Shown piece by piece: positions 40,091 through 48,217 of a DNA stretch of 64,000 bases (positions are counted from its first letter, which is position 1; each line of letters starts with the position of its first letter). Source of the DNA: Yersinia aleksiciae (GTDB lineage: Bacteria > Pseudomonadota > Gammaproteobacteria > Enterobacterales > Enterobacteriaceae); NCBI RefSeq assembly GCF_001047675.1, contig NZ_CP011975.1, positions 3,326,073 through 3,390,072 on the forward strand, given 5' to 3'. The notes under the pieces are model-generated. The model saw only the letters and a program-made list of their open reading frames with translations. It was not told where the DNA came from and did not search any database. The position numbers were made by a program, and so were the translations under genes.

Positions 40091-40169
40091 CCCATTGATT
40101 TCAAGATGCAGCAAGGCCGTGAACAAGCGCGGCCAGAGCTCTGCAACTTGAAAAATAACGGGTATATAG
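40091..40169. repeat. Short palindromic repeat between seqA and pgm
   Basis: TTTCAAGATGCAG (40099-40111) is matched by CTGCAACTTGAAA (40141-40153) in reverse complement with one mismatch, with a GGCCGTGAACAAGCGCGGCC inner hairpin. The outer ends read CCCATT and GGGTATA. It resembles dispersed enterobacterial/Yersinia miniature palindromes. Confidence 0.6.
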
Positions 40170-40181
40170 GGAGTAGTTATT

Positions 40182-41825
40182 GTGGCTAACCACCCTCGTG
40201 CTGGGCAAGCAGCTCAGCAAAGCGATTTGATTAATGTTGCTCAGTTGACGTCGCAATACTATGTATTGCAGCCAGACGCAGAAAACCCAGCCCATGCCGT
40301 CAAATTTGGCACGTCTGGGCACCGTGGCAGTTCATTACGTCACAGCTTTAATGAAGCACACATTCTGGCTATCGCTCAGGCGATCGCGGAAGTTCGTCAC
40401 CAGCACGGTATTACTGGCCCTTGTTATGTGGGCAAAGATACCCACGCCTTGTCTGAACCGGCCTTTATTTCAGTATTGGAAGTGCTGACGGCGAATGGCG
40501 TAGATGTGGTGGTGCAACAAGATAATGGTTTCACCCCGACCCCCGCTATCTCACATGCCATTCTTTGTCATAACGTGCAGGGTAAAGTTTTGGCTGACGG
40601 CATTGTTATCACGCCGTCCCACAATCCGCCTGAAGATGGTGGCATCAAGTACAATCCACCCAATGGCGGCCCGGCAGATACCAATCTGACCTCGGTGATT
40701 GAAAAGCGCGCTAACCAGTTGCTCAGCCTGAAATTAGAAGGGGTGAAACGCCAATCACTGGATAAAGCCTGGCGCGGCAATCATCTGCGCGAACAAGATT
40801 TGATTCAGCCCTATGTTGAAGGCTTGGTCGATGTGGTAGATATCCCCGCTATTCAACGTGCTGGCTTGAAATTAGGTGTTGATCCGCTCGGTGGCTCAGG
40901 TATTGCCTACTGGCAACGTATTGGTGAGCACTATAAGTTGGACCTGACACTGGTCAATGATTCCATCGATCAGACTTTCCGCTTTATGCATCTTGATCAT
41001 GATGGTGTGATCCGCATGGATTGCTCATCAGAGTCTGCGATGGCGGGCCTGTTGGCGCTGCGTGACAAATTTGATTTAGCTTTTGCTAACGATCCCGACT
41101 ATGACCGCCATGGCATTGTGACGCCAGCCGGATTGATGAATCCGAACCACTATCTTGCTGTATCGATCAACTACCTGTTCCAGCACCGCCCGCAATGGGG
41201 CGCTGATGTGGCCGTGGGTAAGACGCTGGTGTCCAGTGCGATGATCGACCGGGTGGTGGCTGATTTGGGCCGCAACCTGGTGGAAGTGCCCGTTGGTTTT
41301 AAATGGTTTGTCGATGGGTTGCACGATGGCAGCTTTGGTTTTGGTGGCGAAGAGAGTGCGGGGGCATCCTTCCTGCGTTTTGATGGCACCCCTTGGTCCA
41401 CCGACAAAGATGGCATCATCATGTGCTTGCTGGCGGCGGAAATCACGGCAGTGACCGGCAAGAACCCACAGCATCACTACGATGAGTTAGCACAACGTTT
41501 TGGTGCACCAAGTTATAACCGTATTCAGGCTCCGGCCACACAGGCGCAGAAAAATGTACTGTCTAAGCTGTCACCTGAAATGGTGAAGGCAAGTATGTTG
41601 GCAGGCGATCCTATCACCGCGCGTTTAACCAGTGCACCGGGTAATGGTGCGTCAATTGGTGGACTGAAGGTGATGACTGACAACGGCTGGTTCGCCGCCC
41701 GTCCATCTGGCACGGAAGAGGCGTACAAAATTTACTGTGAAAGTTTCCTTGGCGCAGAACACCGAGAAAAGATAGAGCAGGAAGCGGTAGGTATTGTCAG
41801 CGACGTGCTGGCTAGCGCGAAATAG
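40182..41825 (+). CDS. pgm: Phosphoglucomutase Pgm
   Basis: Pgm interconverts glucose-1-P and glucose-6-P, linking glycolysis with UDP-glucose and envelope sugars. The phospho-serine loop is [11 protein letters not shown] near residue 146, the metal-binding loop is NDPDYDRHG near 305 and the phosphate-binding RPSGTE is near 505. The 547 residues match E. coli. The start is GTG at 40182, preserving the family N-terminus ([15 protein letters not shown]). Confidence 0.96.
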   Translation: MANHPRAGQAAQQSDLINVAQLTSQYYVLQPDAENPAHAVKFGTSGHRGSSLRHSFNEAHILAIAQAIAEVRHQHGITGPCYVGKDTHALSEPAFISVLEVLTANGVDVVVQQDNGFTPTPAISHAILCHNVQGKVLADGIVITPSHNPPEDGGIKYNPPNGGPADTNLTSVIEKRANQLLSLKLEGVKRQSLDKAWRGNHLREQDLIQPYVEGLVDVVDIPAIQRAGLKLGVDPLGGSGIAYWQRIGEHYKLDLTLVNDSIDQTFRFMHLDHDGVIRMDCSSESAMAGLLALRDKFDLAFANDPDYDRHGIVTPAGLMNPNHYLAVSINYLFQHRPQWGADVAVGKTLVSSAMIDRVVADLGRNLVEVPVGFKWFVDGLHDGSFGFGGEESAGASFLRFDGTPWSTDKDGIIMCLLAAEITAVTGKNPQHHYDELAQRFGAPSYNRIQAPATQAQKNVLSKLSPEMVKASMLAGDPITARLTSAPGNGASIGGLKVMTDNGWFAARPSGTEEAYKIYCESFLGAEHREKIEQEAVGIVSDVLASAK

Positions 41826-41845
41826 CCAGCGGTAAAAACATGATG

Positions 41846-41873
41846 AAAAAGGCAGTCTAAGCGCTGCCTTTTT
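41846..41873 (+). terminator. Intrinsic terminator after pgm
   Basis: AAAAAGGCAG and CTGCCTTTTT flank an 8-base loop, 21 bases after the pgm stop. It is symmetric and may also act on transcripts from the opposite strand. Confidence 0.85.
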
Positions 41874-41893
41874 ACTGTATTCAATCACCCCAA

Positions 41894-42325
41894 TCACCCC
41901 AATGCCACCATCAAAGCTCCAGCAGTAATCAGCGCAACTCCCAGCCCTGCAACCAGCGAAATCTTCTCGCCAAATAGAATAAAAGCCAGAATGACGGCGA
42001 AAACGACACTCAGTTTATCAATAGGCGCGACTTGCGAGACATTGCCGTTTTTAATGGCCATAAAATAGAACAGCCAAGACAATGCACCGGCGACGCCACT
42101 TAACACCACAAACAGCAGCGCTTTTTTATCTGCCAGAACAGCACCGACCAGATTAAACTTCCCCTGAACCACCACCACACCGACTAAAAACAGCGCCATC
42201 ACCACGGCACGGACAGCGGTTGCGGTATTGGCGTCTAAATTTTGCAAGCCGATTTTACCAAAGATGGCTACCAAGGAGGCGGTGAGGGCAGACAGTAGGG
42301 CGTAAATTAGCCATGTACTCATCAC
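41894..42325 (-). CDS. Single-repeat EamA-family membrane protein
   Basis: A small inner-membrane protein of about 143 residues with five predicted transmembrane helices, equal to one EamA/DMT repeat. The C-terminal half contains DKLSVVFAVILAFILFGEKI, the characteristic second motif of these transporters. Half-size members work as dimers and export or import small metabolites; the substrate is unknown. The start may be GTG 42325 or the adjacent ATG 42322. It is absent from the E. coli pgm-kdp interval. Confidence 0.8.
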   Translation of the reverse strand: MMSTWLIYALLSALTASLVAIFGKIGLQNLDANTATAVRAVVMALFLVGVVVVQGKFNLVGAVLADKKALLFVVLSGVAGALSWLFYFMAIKNGNVSQVAPIDKLSVVFAVILAFILFGEKISLVAGLGVALITAGALMVALG

Positions 42326-42411
42326 GGATATACCTATTTTTACAACAAAAATACGATGTTACGCCCTGAGCGAACCTTTTCCTACCTTATTTTCATCAAT
42401 GAAATAGGGGG

Positions 42412-43863
42412 TTATCGGTTAATCAATGAAGTGACATAATGGGTTACATTCTTTGGTAGAATTTCAAACTCGGAATAACCAGCCAGCTCATATTTTTCTT
42501 GCATTGATATTACTTCTGTTAGCATGCTGATACCATCTTCAGTGCTAATACCATCTTCAGTGCTAATGCCTGGCTTCTCGGGGAAGAAAACAGAAATGAC
42601 CTTATTAATACCATAGGTACGTTCATTCTTTAACATATCGGCGATAGCTGGATCTGTAATGTCACCGAGGTCTGGAGTGCGCCCAGCAAAAATAGCAGGT
42701 ATTTCTATTCTAAATACAGGCTCTGTTCTACCCGGATGTGTTTTTGTGACTAACCACTTAATCTTTGGCCCATCTTCACCAAGTTGGTCTTTGACTAAAA
42801 CACGTAAATTATCTCCTTTTATTTTACTGGTAATTAACATATGAGAGCCATGTCGTGTTATGTCTAATTCGTAAAAAAAATGTTCATCGAAATGAAGTCT
42901 GTTATTATTTTCTGAAGTCTCATTTATTATGTTTGCGCCATCACCAATAGAGAAGTGATATATGTCACTCCCTTCACCGCCATCTAAGTAGTCATTACCT
43001 TTTCCCGCGATGATAACGTCATCACCTTTACCTGAAAATATATGGTCATTACCGATAGTGTTATGCCTTCCTTGACCAAGGTGATCTGTATCGCCATCTA
43101 ATCGGTCATTACCATTGCCACCAAATATTAGGTCATTACCAGCACCACCATACAACTGATCATCACCTCCATCACCAGATATATAATCATTATCTTCGTT
43201 CCCCTCTATGTAATCTATTTGATCTCCCCCGGTTAAATGGTCTCTGCCTTCTCCTCCGGAAATGCCGTCAGCACCCTTACCCCCATTGATCACATCATGA
43301 CCTTCCCCTCCGTTTATTGTGTCACTCCCTTTGCCACCAAAAATGGAATCATCACCATCACCTCCGTCAATGGTATCCCGACCATCACCACCATCTATAT
43401 TATCACTACCACCATAACCATAAATAATGTCATCTTGTTTGCTCCCTGCAATTATGTCTGCTTTATTGCTGCCGAAGACCAGCAACCTGTTGGAGTTACA
43501 GCTCAAATTGGCAATTTGATATTTTTTGTTAAGCATGACTACGTTAAGATTATTTGTTTTATTACCTCTATTGTCAGAAAACACGAATGATATTAATCCT
43601 ATCGATGTGTTTTCCTTAGTCATTATTTTATTTAAATATAATGTATCTATGAAATATTGTGTTCTATATTTATAACTATCTATAATGCGGATGGCATATT
43701 TACTATTTGCTTTTATTATAAATAATTCATCTGGTTCTATATTGTGAAATTCCAGTGTGATTTCACCCTTGTTATTAACTGTTTCCGTTATTTTCCTATA
43801 TTTATCATTAATGTGCTTTGCACTTCTCTCATATATTACTTTTGACTGTTCTATAGTTTTCAT
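42412..43863 (-). CDS. RTX calcium-binding repeat protein, probable type I secretion substrate
   Basis: ATG 43863 follows AAAGGAG by five bases and gives 483 residues; the upstream extension to 43896 is unlikely. Residues 1-130 form an unassigned beta-rich domain. About 131-304 hold roughly 17 nonapeptide repeats of the GGxGxDxUx type that bind calcium outside the cell. The remaining 180 residues are unassigned. There is no N-terminal signal peptide, fitting export by a type I system recognising the C-terminus. No hlyB/hlyD/tolC-type genes are adjacent. It lacks a visible enzymatic motif, unlike the RTX-like protease at the left edge. It could be an adhesin or surface protein. Confidence 0.8.
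   Translation of the reverse strand: MKTIEQSKVIYERSAKHINDKYRKITETVNNKGEITLEFHNIEPDELFIIKANSKYAIRIIDSYKYRTQYFIDTLYLNKIMTKENTSIGLISFVFSDNRGNKTNNLNVVMLNKKYQIANLSCNSNRLLVFGSNKADIIAGSKQDDIIYGYGGSDNIDGGDGRDTIDGGDGDDSIFGGKGSDTINGGEGHDVINGGKGADGISGGEGRDHLTGGDQIDYIEGNEDNDYISGDGGDDQLYGGAGNDLIFGGNGNDRLDGDTDHLGQGRHNTIGNDHIFSGKGDDVIIAGKGNDYLDGGEGSDIYHFSIGDGANIINETSENNNRLHFDEHFFYELDITRHGSHMLITSKIKGDNLRVLVKDQLGEDGPKIKWLVTKTHPGRTEPVFRIEIPAIFAGRTPDLGDITDPAIADMLKNERTYGINKVISVFFPEKPGISTEDGISTEDGISMLTEVISMQEKYELAGYSEFEILPKNVTHYVTSLINR
42530..42565. repeat. Perfect 18-bp tandem duplication in the RTX gene
   Basis: ATACCATCTTCAGTGCTA occurs twice in a row. On the minus strand it encodes a repeated STEDGI hexapeptide near the C-terminus (SSTEDG-like reading GISTEDGISTEDGIS). 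The unit length keeps the frame, so copy number could vary without breaking the gene. Confidence 0.9.
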
Positions 43864-44024
43864 AATGTCTCCTTTAGTGTGTTCCGCTAATAACAATAGC
43901 TTTGCTTTGTCATTTTATAAACTAATATTTTATTATGAATAATTATAAGAATAGTATTATGACGTATTATATATACGCGCGAGAAGTATATTCAATAATA
44001 TATATTGAATGAATGGTTTTCGAA

Positions 44025-44708
44025 CTAAAGAATAAAGCGATAGCCGACACCGGTTTCAGTCAGCAGGTGTTTGGGGCGGGTGGGATCAGTTTCTAATTTT
44101 TGGCGTAGGTGGCCCATGTAAATGCGCAGGTAGTGGCTGTGCTCGACATAATTTGGCCCCCAGACTTGAGTGAGCAACTGGCGCTGGGTTATCACTTTGC
44201 CGGCATTCGCCAGCAGGGCTGAGAGCAAGCGAAACTCAATCGGTGTTAGGTGCAAATTTTCACCTGCGCGGGTGACTTGGCGGTTGATCAAATCCACGCT
44301 GATATCAGCAAAATTCACCAGTGGGCTTCCCTGGCTGCCACTGCTATGGCGGCGCAATGCTACCCGCACTCGTGCCAGCAACTCACTGATACCAAATGGT
44401 TTACTCAAGTAGTCATCTGCGCCAGCATCCAGTGCCAGCACTTTGTCTTCTTCACTGTTGCGGGCCGATAGCACGATAATTGGGATAGCACTCCACTGAC
44501 GGAGATCCTGAATATAGGTCAAGCCGTCGCCATCAGGCAGGCCCAAATCCAAAATGACCAGATCCGGCTTACGGGTACCTGCCTCAATCAAACCTCGTTG
44601 CAGGGTTTCACTCTCAAATACCCGCCAGCCTTCACTCTCCAGCGCAATGCGAACAAAGCGGCGGATCTCTTTTTCATCTTCAACGATTAAAATGTTAGTC
44701 GTGGAAAT
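44025..44708 (-). CDS. kdpE: Potassium-responsive response regulator KdpE, with non-AUG start
   Basis: KdpE is the OmpR-type activator of kdpFABC. The receiver domain reads NILIVEDEKEIRR at its start, has the phospho-acceptor in LVILDLGLPDGDG and the conserved lysine in LSKPFG. The winged-helix domain fills the C-terminal 100 residues. The first ATG/GTG/TTG in frame (TTG 44591) would delete the first 39 residues, including the acidic pocket. In-frame upstream of the conserved start there is only ATT (44708), CTG (44714) and ATA before a stop. ATT lies eight bases after GGAG and restores 227 residues, close to the E. coli 225. The spacer to kdpD is 59 bases instead of an overlap. Confidence 0.85.
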   Translation of the reverse strand: MSTTNILIVEDEKEIRRFVRIALESEGWRVFESETLQRGLIEAGTRKPDLVILDLGLPDGDGLTYIQDLRQWSAIPIIVLSARNSEEDKVLALDAGADDYLSKPFGISELLARVRVALRRHSSGSQGSPLVNFADISVDLINRQVTRAGENLHLTPIEFRLLSALLANAGKVITQRQLLTQVWGPNYVEHSHYLRIYMGHLRQKLETDPTRPKHLLTETGVGYRFIL

Positions 44709-44767
44709 AGTCAGTTCTCCTTTTATCTACTGATGTAGGCTCCTTTCGTCTACATCATTAGGCTATT
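44709..44767 (-). promoter_or_regulatory. kdpD-kdpE spacer with duplicated Shine-Dalgarno segment and hairpin
   Basis: On the minus strand GTAGA-N2-AAAGGAG occurs twice, 23 bases apart (plus-strand positions 44717-44730 and 44740-44753). The upstream copy sits in the loop of a perfect 8-bp hairpin, TGATGTAG / CTACATCA (44731-44757). The downstream copy serves the ATT/CTG start. The arrangement looks like a small duplication in the ribosome-binding region. Confidence 0.75.
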
Positions 44768-47491
44768 TTATTTGTCACCATTTATTGTATCAATGTACTC
44801 GATATCAACATTATCAGCATCAATATCCGGTGCGGCTTCCAGCGGCAAAGTAAAGTGGAAGCTGGCGCCGCCATCTTTGCTTTTCTCCACCCAGATAAGC
44901 CCGCCGTGAACATCAATGATGGCACGGCAAATAGCTAACCCTAAGCCGACGCCTGGGATAGCTGACTCTTTGTTTCCTCGGGAGAATTTATCAAAAATCA
45001 GATTTTCTTGCCCACTGGTCACGCCGGGGCCGTTATCCCATACTTCCACATTCAACCACTCGCCTTGCACTACAGCCCGAATGCCCAGCAACGCCTCATG
45101 ACCGGCATATTTATGGGCATTCTCCAGCAAGTTGATAAACACCCGCTCCAGCAAGCTACCGTCACAGTTGATCAGCACCATTTCACTTGGCAACTCGACA
45201 CGAATCTGATGATGACTGAGGATGGTTTCCAGCATATGCAGTGCGCTGCCGACGATCTCCTCCAGTGACTGCCACTCTTTGCGCAGATTAAAGCCGCCAG
45301 ACTGGATACGCGCCATATCCAGCAAGTTATTGACCAGTCGGGTGGTGCTTAGCACTTGCTGACGGATCTGGTTAGCTTGCGGCGCATGACGCGACCCCTC
45401 AGCGGCCAGATCCAACGTCAGAATTTCTGCTTGCCCGAATAGCACTGTCAGTGGGGTGCGCAAATCATGTGACAGCGCAGCCAGCAGCGAGTTACGCAGT
45501 TGCTCCCGTTCCGCATCCAACTTAGCCAGCTCGGCACTGCGCGCCAGATGCAGCCTTTCCAGCGCGTTAGCAATCAGGCTGGTAAAAGTTTGCAGCAACC
45601 GTTGCTGCTCCGGCACCATCAATTGGCGCAAGTTCGCTGGCTCAATTGCCAGCACACCATAAGTTTGTTGGGATGCCGTCAGCGGCAGCAATTGATAAGG
45701 CACCCCCGGTAAGGTATCAGTACCGGCTCCCGCGGGCGCACCTTTGTCAAAACTCCAGCGGGCGATAGCCTCGTCAACGGAGAGGCAGCCGCCTTCATCG
45801 GTGGCGATTTGCTGTAAACGGCCATCTTCCTGTGGCAGCAACAGGTCTGTTTTGGCCTGAAAACTGCTGGAGAGAAAATGGCGGCTGGTTTTGGCAATAT
45901 CCGCTGGGGTGAGGGCGCGGCTTAATCCGCGGGACATTTCGTACAGATGGCGGGCGCGTTGCTCACGATAGCGGGCAATTCTAGCCTGATAGCGCACCCC
46001 GGCGGTCAGATTGCCCACCACGATCCCCACAATCAGCATCACCCCAAAGGTCACCAGATATTGCACATCCGTCACCGCCAGTGACCAATGTGGCTGGACA
46101 AAAAACAGATCGAAGCTGGCGACATTAATCACTGCCGCCAATACAGACGGCCAGCGACCATAGAACAGAGCAATAATTACCACGCCGAGCAAGTAAACCA
46201 TCACCAGATTGGCTTGATCGAAGCCGGGTATTAGCCACTGTGATAATACCGTGATCAGCGCGCATAAACCGATGGCGGCGAGACAGCCACGCAGCTGCAT
46301 GCGCCACTTTTCGGTGAAAGTGCGCGCGTCGCTCTCTTTCGCGACACTGGCGGCCCGATCATCTTCCAGTGCGATAATCACCAGATCCAGATCTGGCCCC
46401 AGCTTACCAAGGCGATCCGCAAAGCTGCCGCGCAATTTCCACTGTTTTTCGACGCGGCGACCAATAATGATTTTGCCCAGATTATGTTCGCGGGCATAGC
46501 GCAGCACCGCTTTCTCTTCGCTGGGTTCGGACAGCGTGGCGGTTTCCGCCCCCAACTCTTGCGCCAGTTTCAGGACGCGCAAAATGGCCCGCCGTCGGGC
46601 TTCTGGCAGGCCATGGAGGCGCGGAGTTTCCACATACACTGCATGCCAGATACAGCCCAATCGGGCTGCCAGTCGGGCAGCGGTGCGCACCAGTTTTTCG
46701 TTGCCGCTGTTGTGGCCGATACATAATAAGATGGCGTCGCGGGTATGCCAGACGCGCTCGCGCCCCTGTGTATCACGGAAGGCGCGCATCTGGTCATCCA
46801 CCCGATCGGCGGTGCGGCGCAGGGCCAATTCACGCAGGGCGATTAAATTACCTTTGCGGAAGAAATGCTCAATGGCCCGCTCTGCCTGACCGGAAATGTA
46901 GACTTTGCCCTCATTCAGGCGCTGACGCAGGTCATCAGGGGGGAGGTCAACTAACACCACTTCTGTGGCTTCATCAAACATATGATCGGGCACAGTTTCC
47001 CGCACGCGGATACCCGTCACGCCGCCGACCACATCATTCAGGCTCTCGAGATGCTGCACATTCACGGTGGTCAGCACATCAATACCGGCATCCAGCAGCT
47101 CCTCGACATCTTGCCAGCGTTTCGGATGGCGAGAGCCTTGGGCGTTGCTGTGCGCCAGCTCATCCATCAGGATCAGTGCTGGATGGCGAGCCAGTGCCGC
47201 ATCTAAATCAAATTCACGGATCTGACGATTGCGGTGAGGGATGCGTTTTTGCGGCAGAATAGCCAATCCGTCCAGCAACGCAGCGGTTTCACTGCGGCCA
47301 TGGGTTTCCACCACCCCAACGAGCACATCCAAACCCTGCGCCCGTAGGCGCTGAGCTTCTTGCAGCATGGCGTAGGTTTTCCCCACCCCCGCGCAGGCAC
47401 CAAAAAAGACTTTCAGCCGACCACGGGGCTTCTCATTGGCGACCGCAAGTAGGCTGTCGGGGTCGGGGCGGGTTGGTTCTGCATCCACCAT
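44768..47491 (-). CDS. kdpD: Sensor kinase KdpD
   Basis: A membrane histidine kinase of 907 residues sensing potassium limitation and osmotic state. The N-terminal KdpD domain has Walker A GACAGVGKTYAML near residue 33. A USP-like domain follows, then four close membrane helices (about 410-505), a GAF-like region, and a HisKA domain with the phospho-histidine in ALSHDLRTPLTVL near 675. The HATPase domain has N, G1 and G2 boxes (NLLENAHKYA, DNGPGV, GVGLGLAICR). It lies nine bases after kdpC. Confidence 0.96.
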   Translation of the reverse strand: MVDAEPTRPDPDSLLAVANEKPRGRLKVFFGACAGVGKTYAMLQEAQRLRAQGLDVLVGVVETHGRSETAALLDGLAILPQKRIPHRNRQIREFDLDAALARHPALILMDELAHSNAQGSRHPKRWQDVEELLDAGIDVLTTVNVQHLESLNDVVGGVTGIRVRETVPDHMFDEATEVVLVDLPPDDLRQRLNEGKVYISGQAERAIEHFFRKGNLIALRELALRRTADRVDDQMRAFRDTQGRERVWHTRDAILLCIGHNSGNEKLVRTAARLAARLGCIWHAVYVETPRLHGLPEARRRAILRVLKLAQELGAETATLSEPSEEKAVLRYAREHNLGKIIIGRRVEKQWKLRGSFADRLGKLGPDLDLVIIALEDDRAASVAKESDARTFTEKWRMQLRGCLAAIGLCALITVLSQWLIPGFDQANLVMVYLLGVVIIALFYGRWPSVLAAVINVASFDLFFVQPHWSLAVTDVQYLVTFGVMLIVGIVVGNLTAGVRYQARIARYREQRARHLYEMSRGLSRALTPADIAKTSRHFLSSSFQAKTDLLLPQEDGRLQQIATDEGGCLSVDEAIARWSFDKGAPAGAGTDTLPGVPYQLLPLTASQQTYGVLAIEPANLRQLMVPEQQRLLQTFTSLIANALERLHLARSAELAKLDAEREQLRNSLLAALSHDLRTPLTVLFGQAEILTLDLAAEGSRHAPQANQIRQQVLSTTRLVNNLLDMARIQSGGFNLRKEWQSLEEIVGSALHMLETILSHHQIRVELPSEMVLINCDGSLLERVFINLLENAHKYAGHEALLGIRAVVQGEWLNVEVWDNGPGVTSGQENLIFDKFSRGNKESAIPGVGLGLAICRAIIDVHGGLIWVEKSKDGGASFHFTLPLEAAPDIDADNVDIEYIDTINGDK

Positions 47492-47500
47492 AATGGGTCC

Positions 47501-48139
47501 TTAAGGTTTGGCCGGGTTAGCCGGGACTGCCACGTGACTTTGAGCATCCAGTGCCATATTCAGATTCAGTACGTTGACGACTGATTCACCGAAGAAATTA
47601 GGTGTCGCTTTCTGTATGTTGCTATCAATCAATTGTTTCACCTCGGACAGTGGCATTTGGCGCACGCTGGCGATGCGAGGCGCTTGATAATAGGCAGCAT
47701 CTAGCGAAATACTTGGGTCCAGACCACTGCCAGATGCGGTGACCAGATCAACCGGTACTGGGCCGGTTTGTGCCGGATTGGCCTGACGCTGTAATTTAAC
47801 CCGCTCACTGATCGCCTGATCCAGCGCCGGATTGCTGATTGCCAGATTACTGCCGCCCGAGGCCATGGGATTATAAGGCATATCTGCCGTGGCCGATGGA
47901 CGACCGGTAAAATACCCCGGCTGGGTAAAGTTCTGGCCGAGTAAACTGGAGCCGATCACCTCATCACCTAGCATAACCAGCGAACCCTTAGCTTGCTGGG
48001 AAAACATCAATTTAGCCAGCCCGGTAGTGAGCAACGGGTAGGCGATGCCGGTGATCAGGGTCAGTAAGATCAGCAGCACCAAGGCCGGTCGTAGGTAGGA
48101 GATGCGGCTGGCGGATGACATAGGGGTCGTTGATGACAT
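47501..48139 (-). CDS. kdpC: Potassium-transporting ATPase subunit KdpC
   Basis: The accessory subunit of the KdpFABC potassium pump, 212 residues. It has one membrane helix (about residues 17-40) and a soluble domain with the conserved GSSLLGQNFTQPGYFTGRPS segment. GAGGT lies eight bases before ATG 48139. The N-terminus is about 20 residues longer than in E. coli and repeats MSS (MSSTTPMSSAS), so the ATG six codons in is an alternative start. It lies between kdpB and kdpD. Confidence 0.94.
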   Translation of the reverse strand: MSSTTPMSSASRISYLRPALVLLILLTLITGIAYPLLTTGLAKLMFSQQAKGSLVMLGDEVIGSSLLGQNFTQPGYFTGRPSATADMPYNPMASGGSNLAISNPALDQAISERVKLQRQANPAQTGPVPVDLVTASGSGLDPSISLDAAYYQAPRIASVRQMPLSEVKQLIDSNIQKATPNFFGESVVNVLNLNMALDAQSHVAVPANPAKP

Positions 48140-48217
48140 ATTTTATTACCTCAATTTGGCTCTTAAAACGGGCCACCACCAACGCGGGTAGTGGCTTTGA
48201 CGAAACAGGTTACTTTC

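Noticed and set aside
43040..43450. CRISPR-like periodic repeats
   Set aside because: The periodicity comes from 27-base units encoding RTX nonapeptides inside a coding frame, with no spacers.
44591..44708. Frameshift or truncation of kdpE as the reason for the missing start
   Set aside because: The conserved N-terminal sequence is intact in the same frame as the rest; only a standard start codon is missing.
46482..47262. Several long antisense frames opposite kdpD
   Set aside because: They mirror codon bias of a GC-rich gene and match no family; the sense protein is unambiguous.
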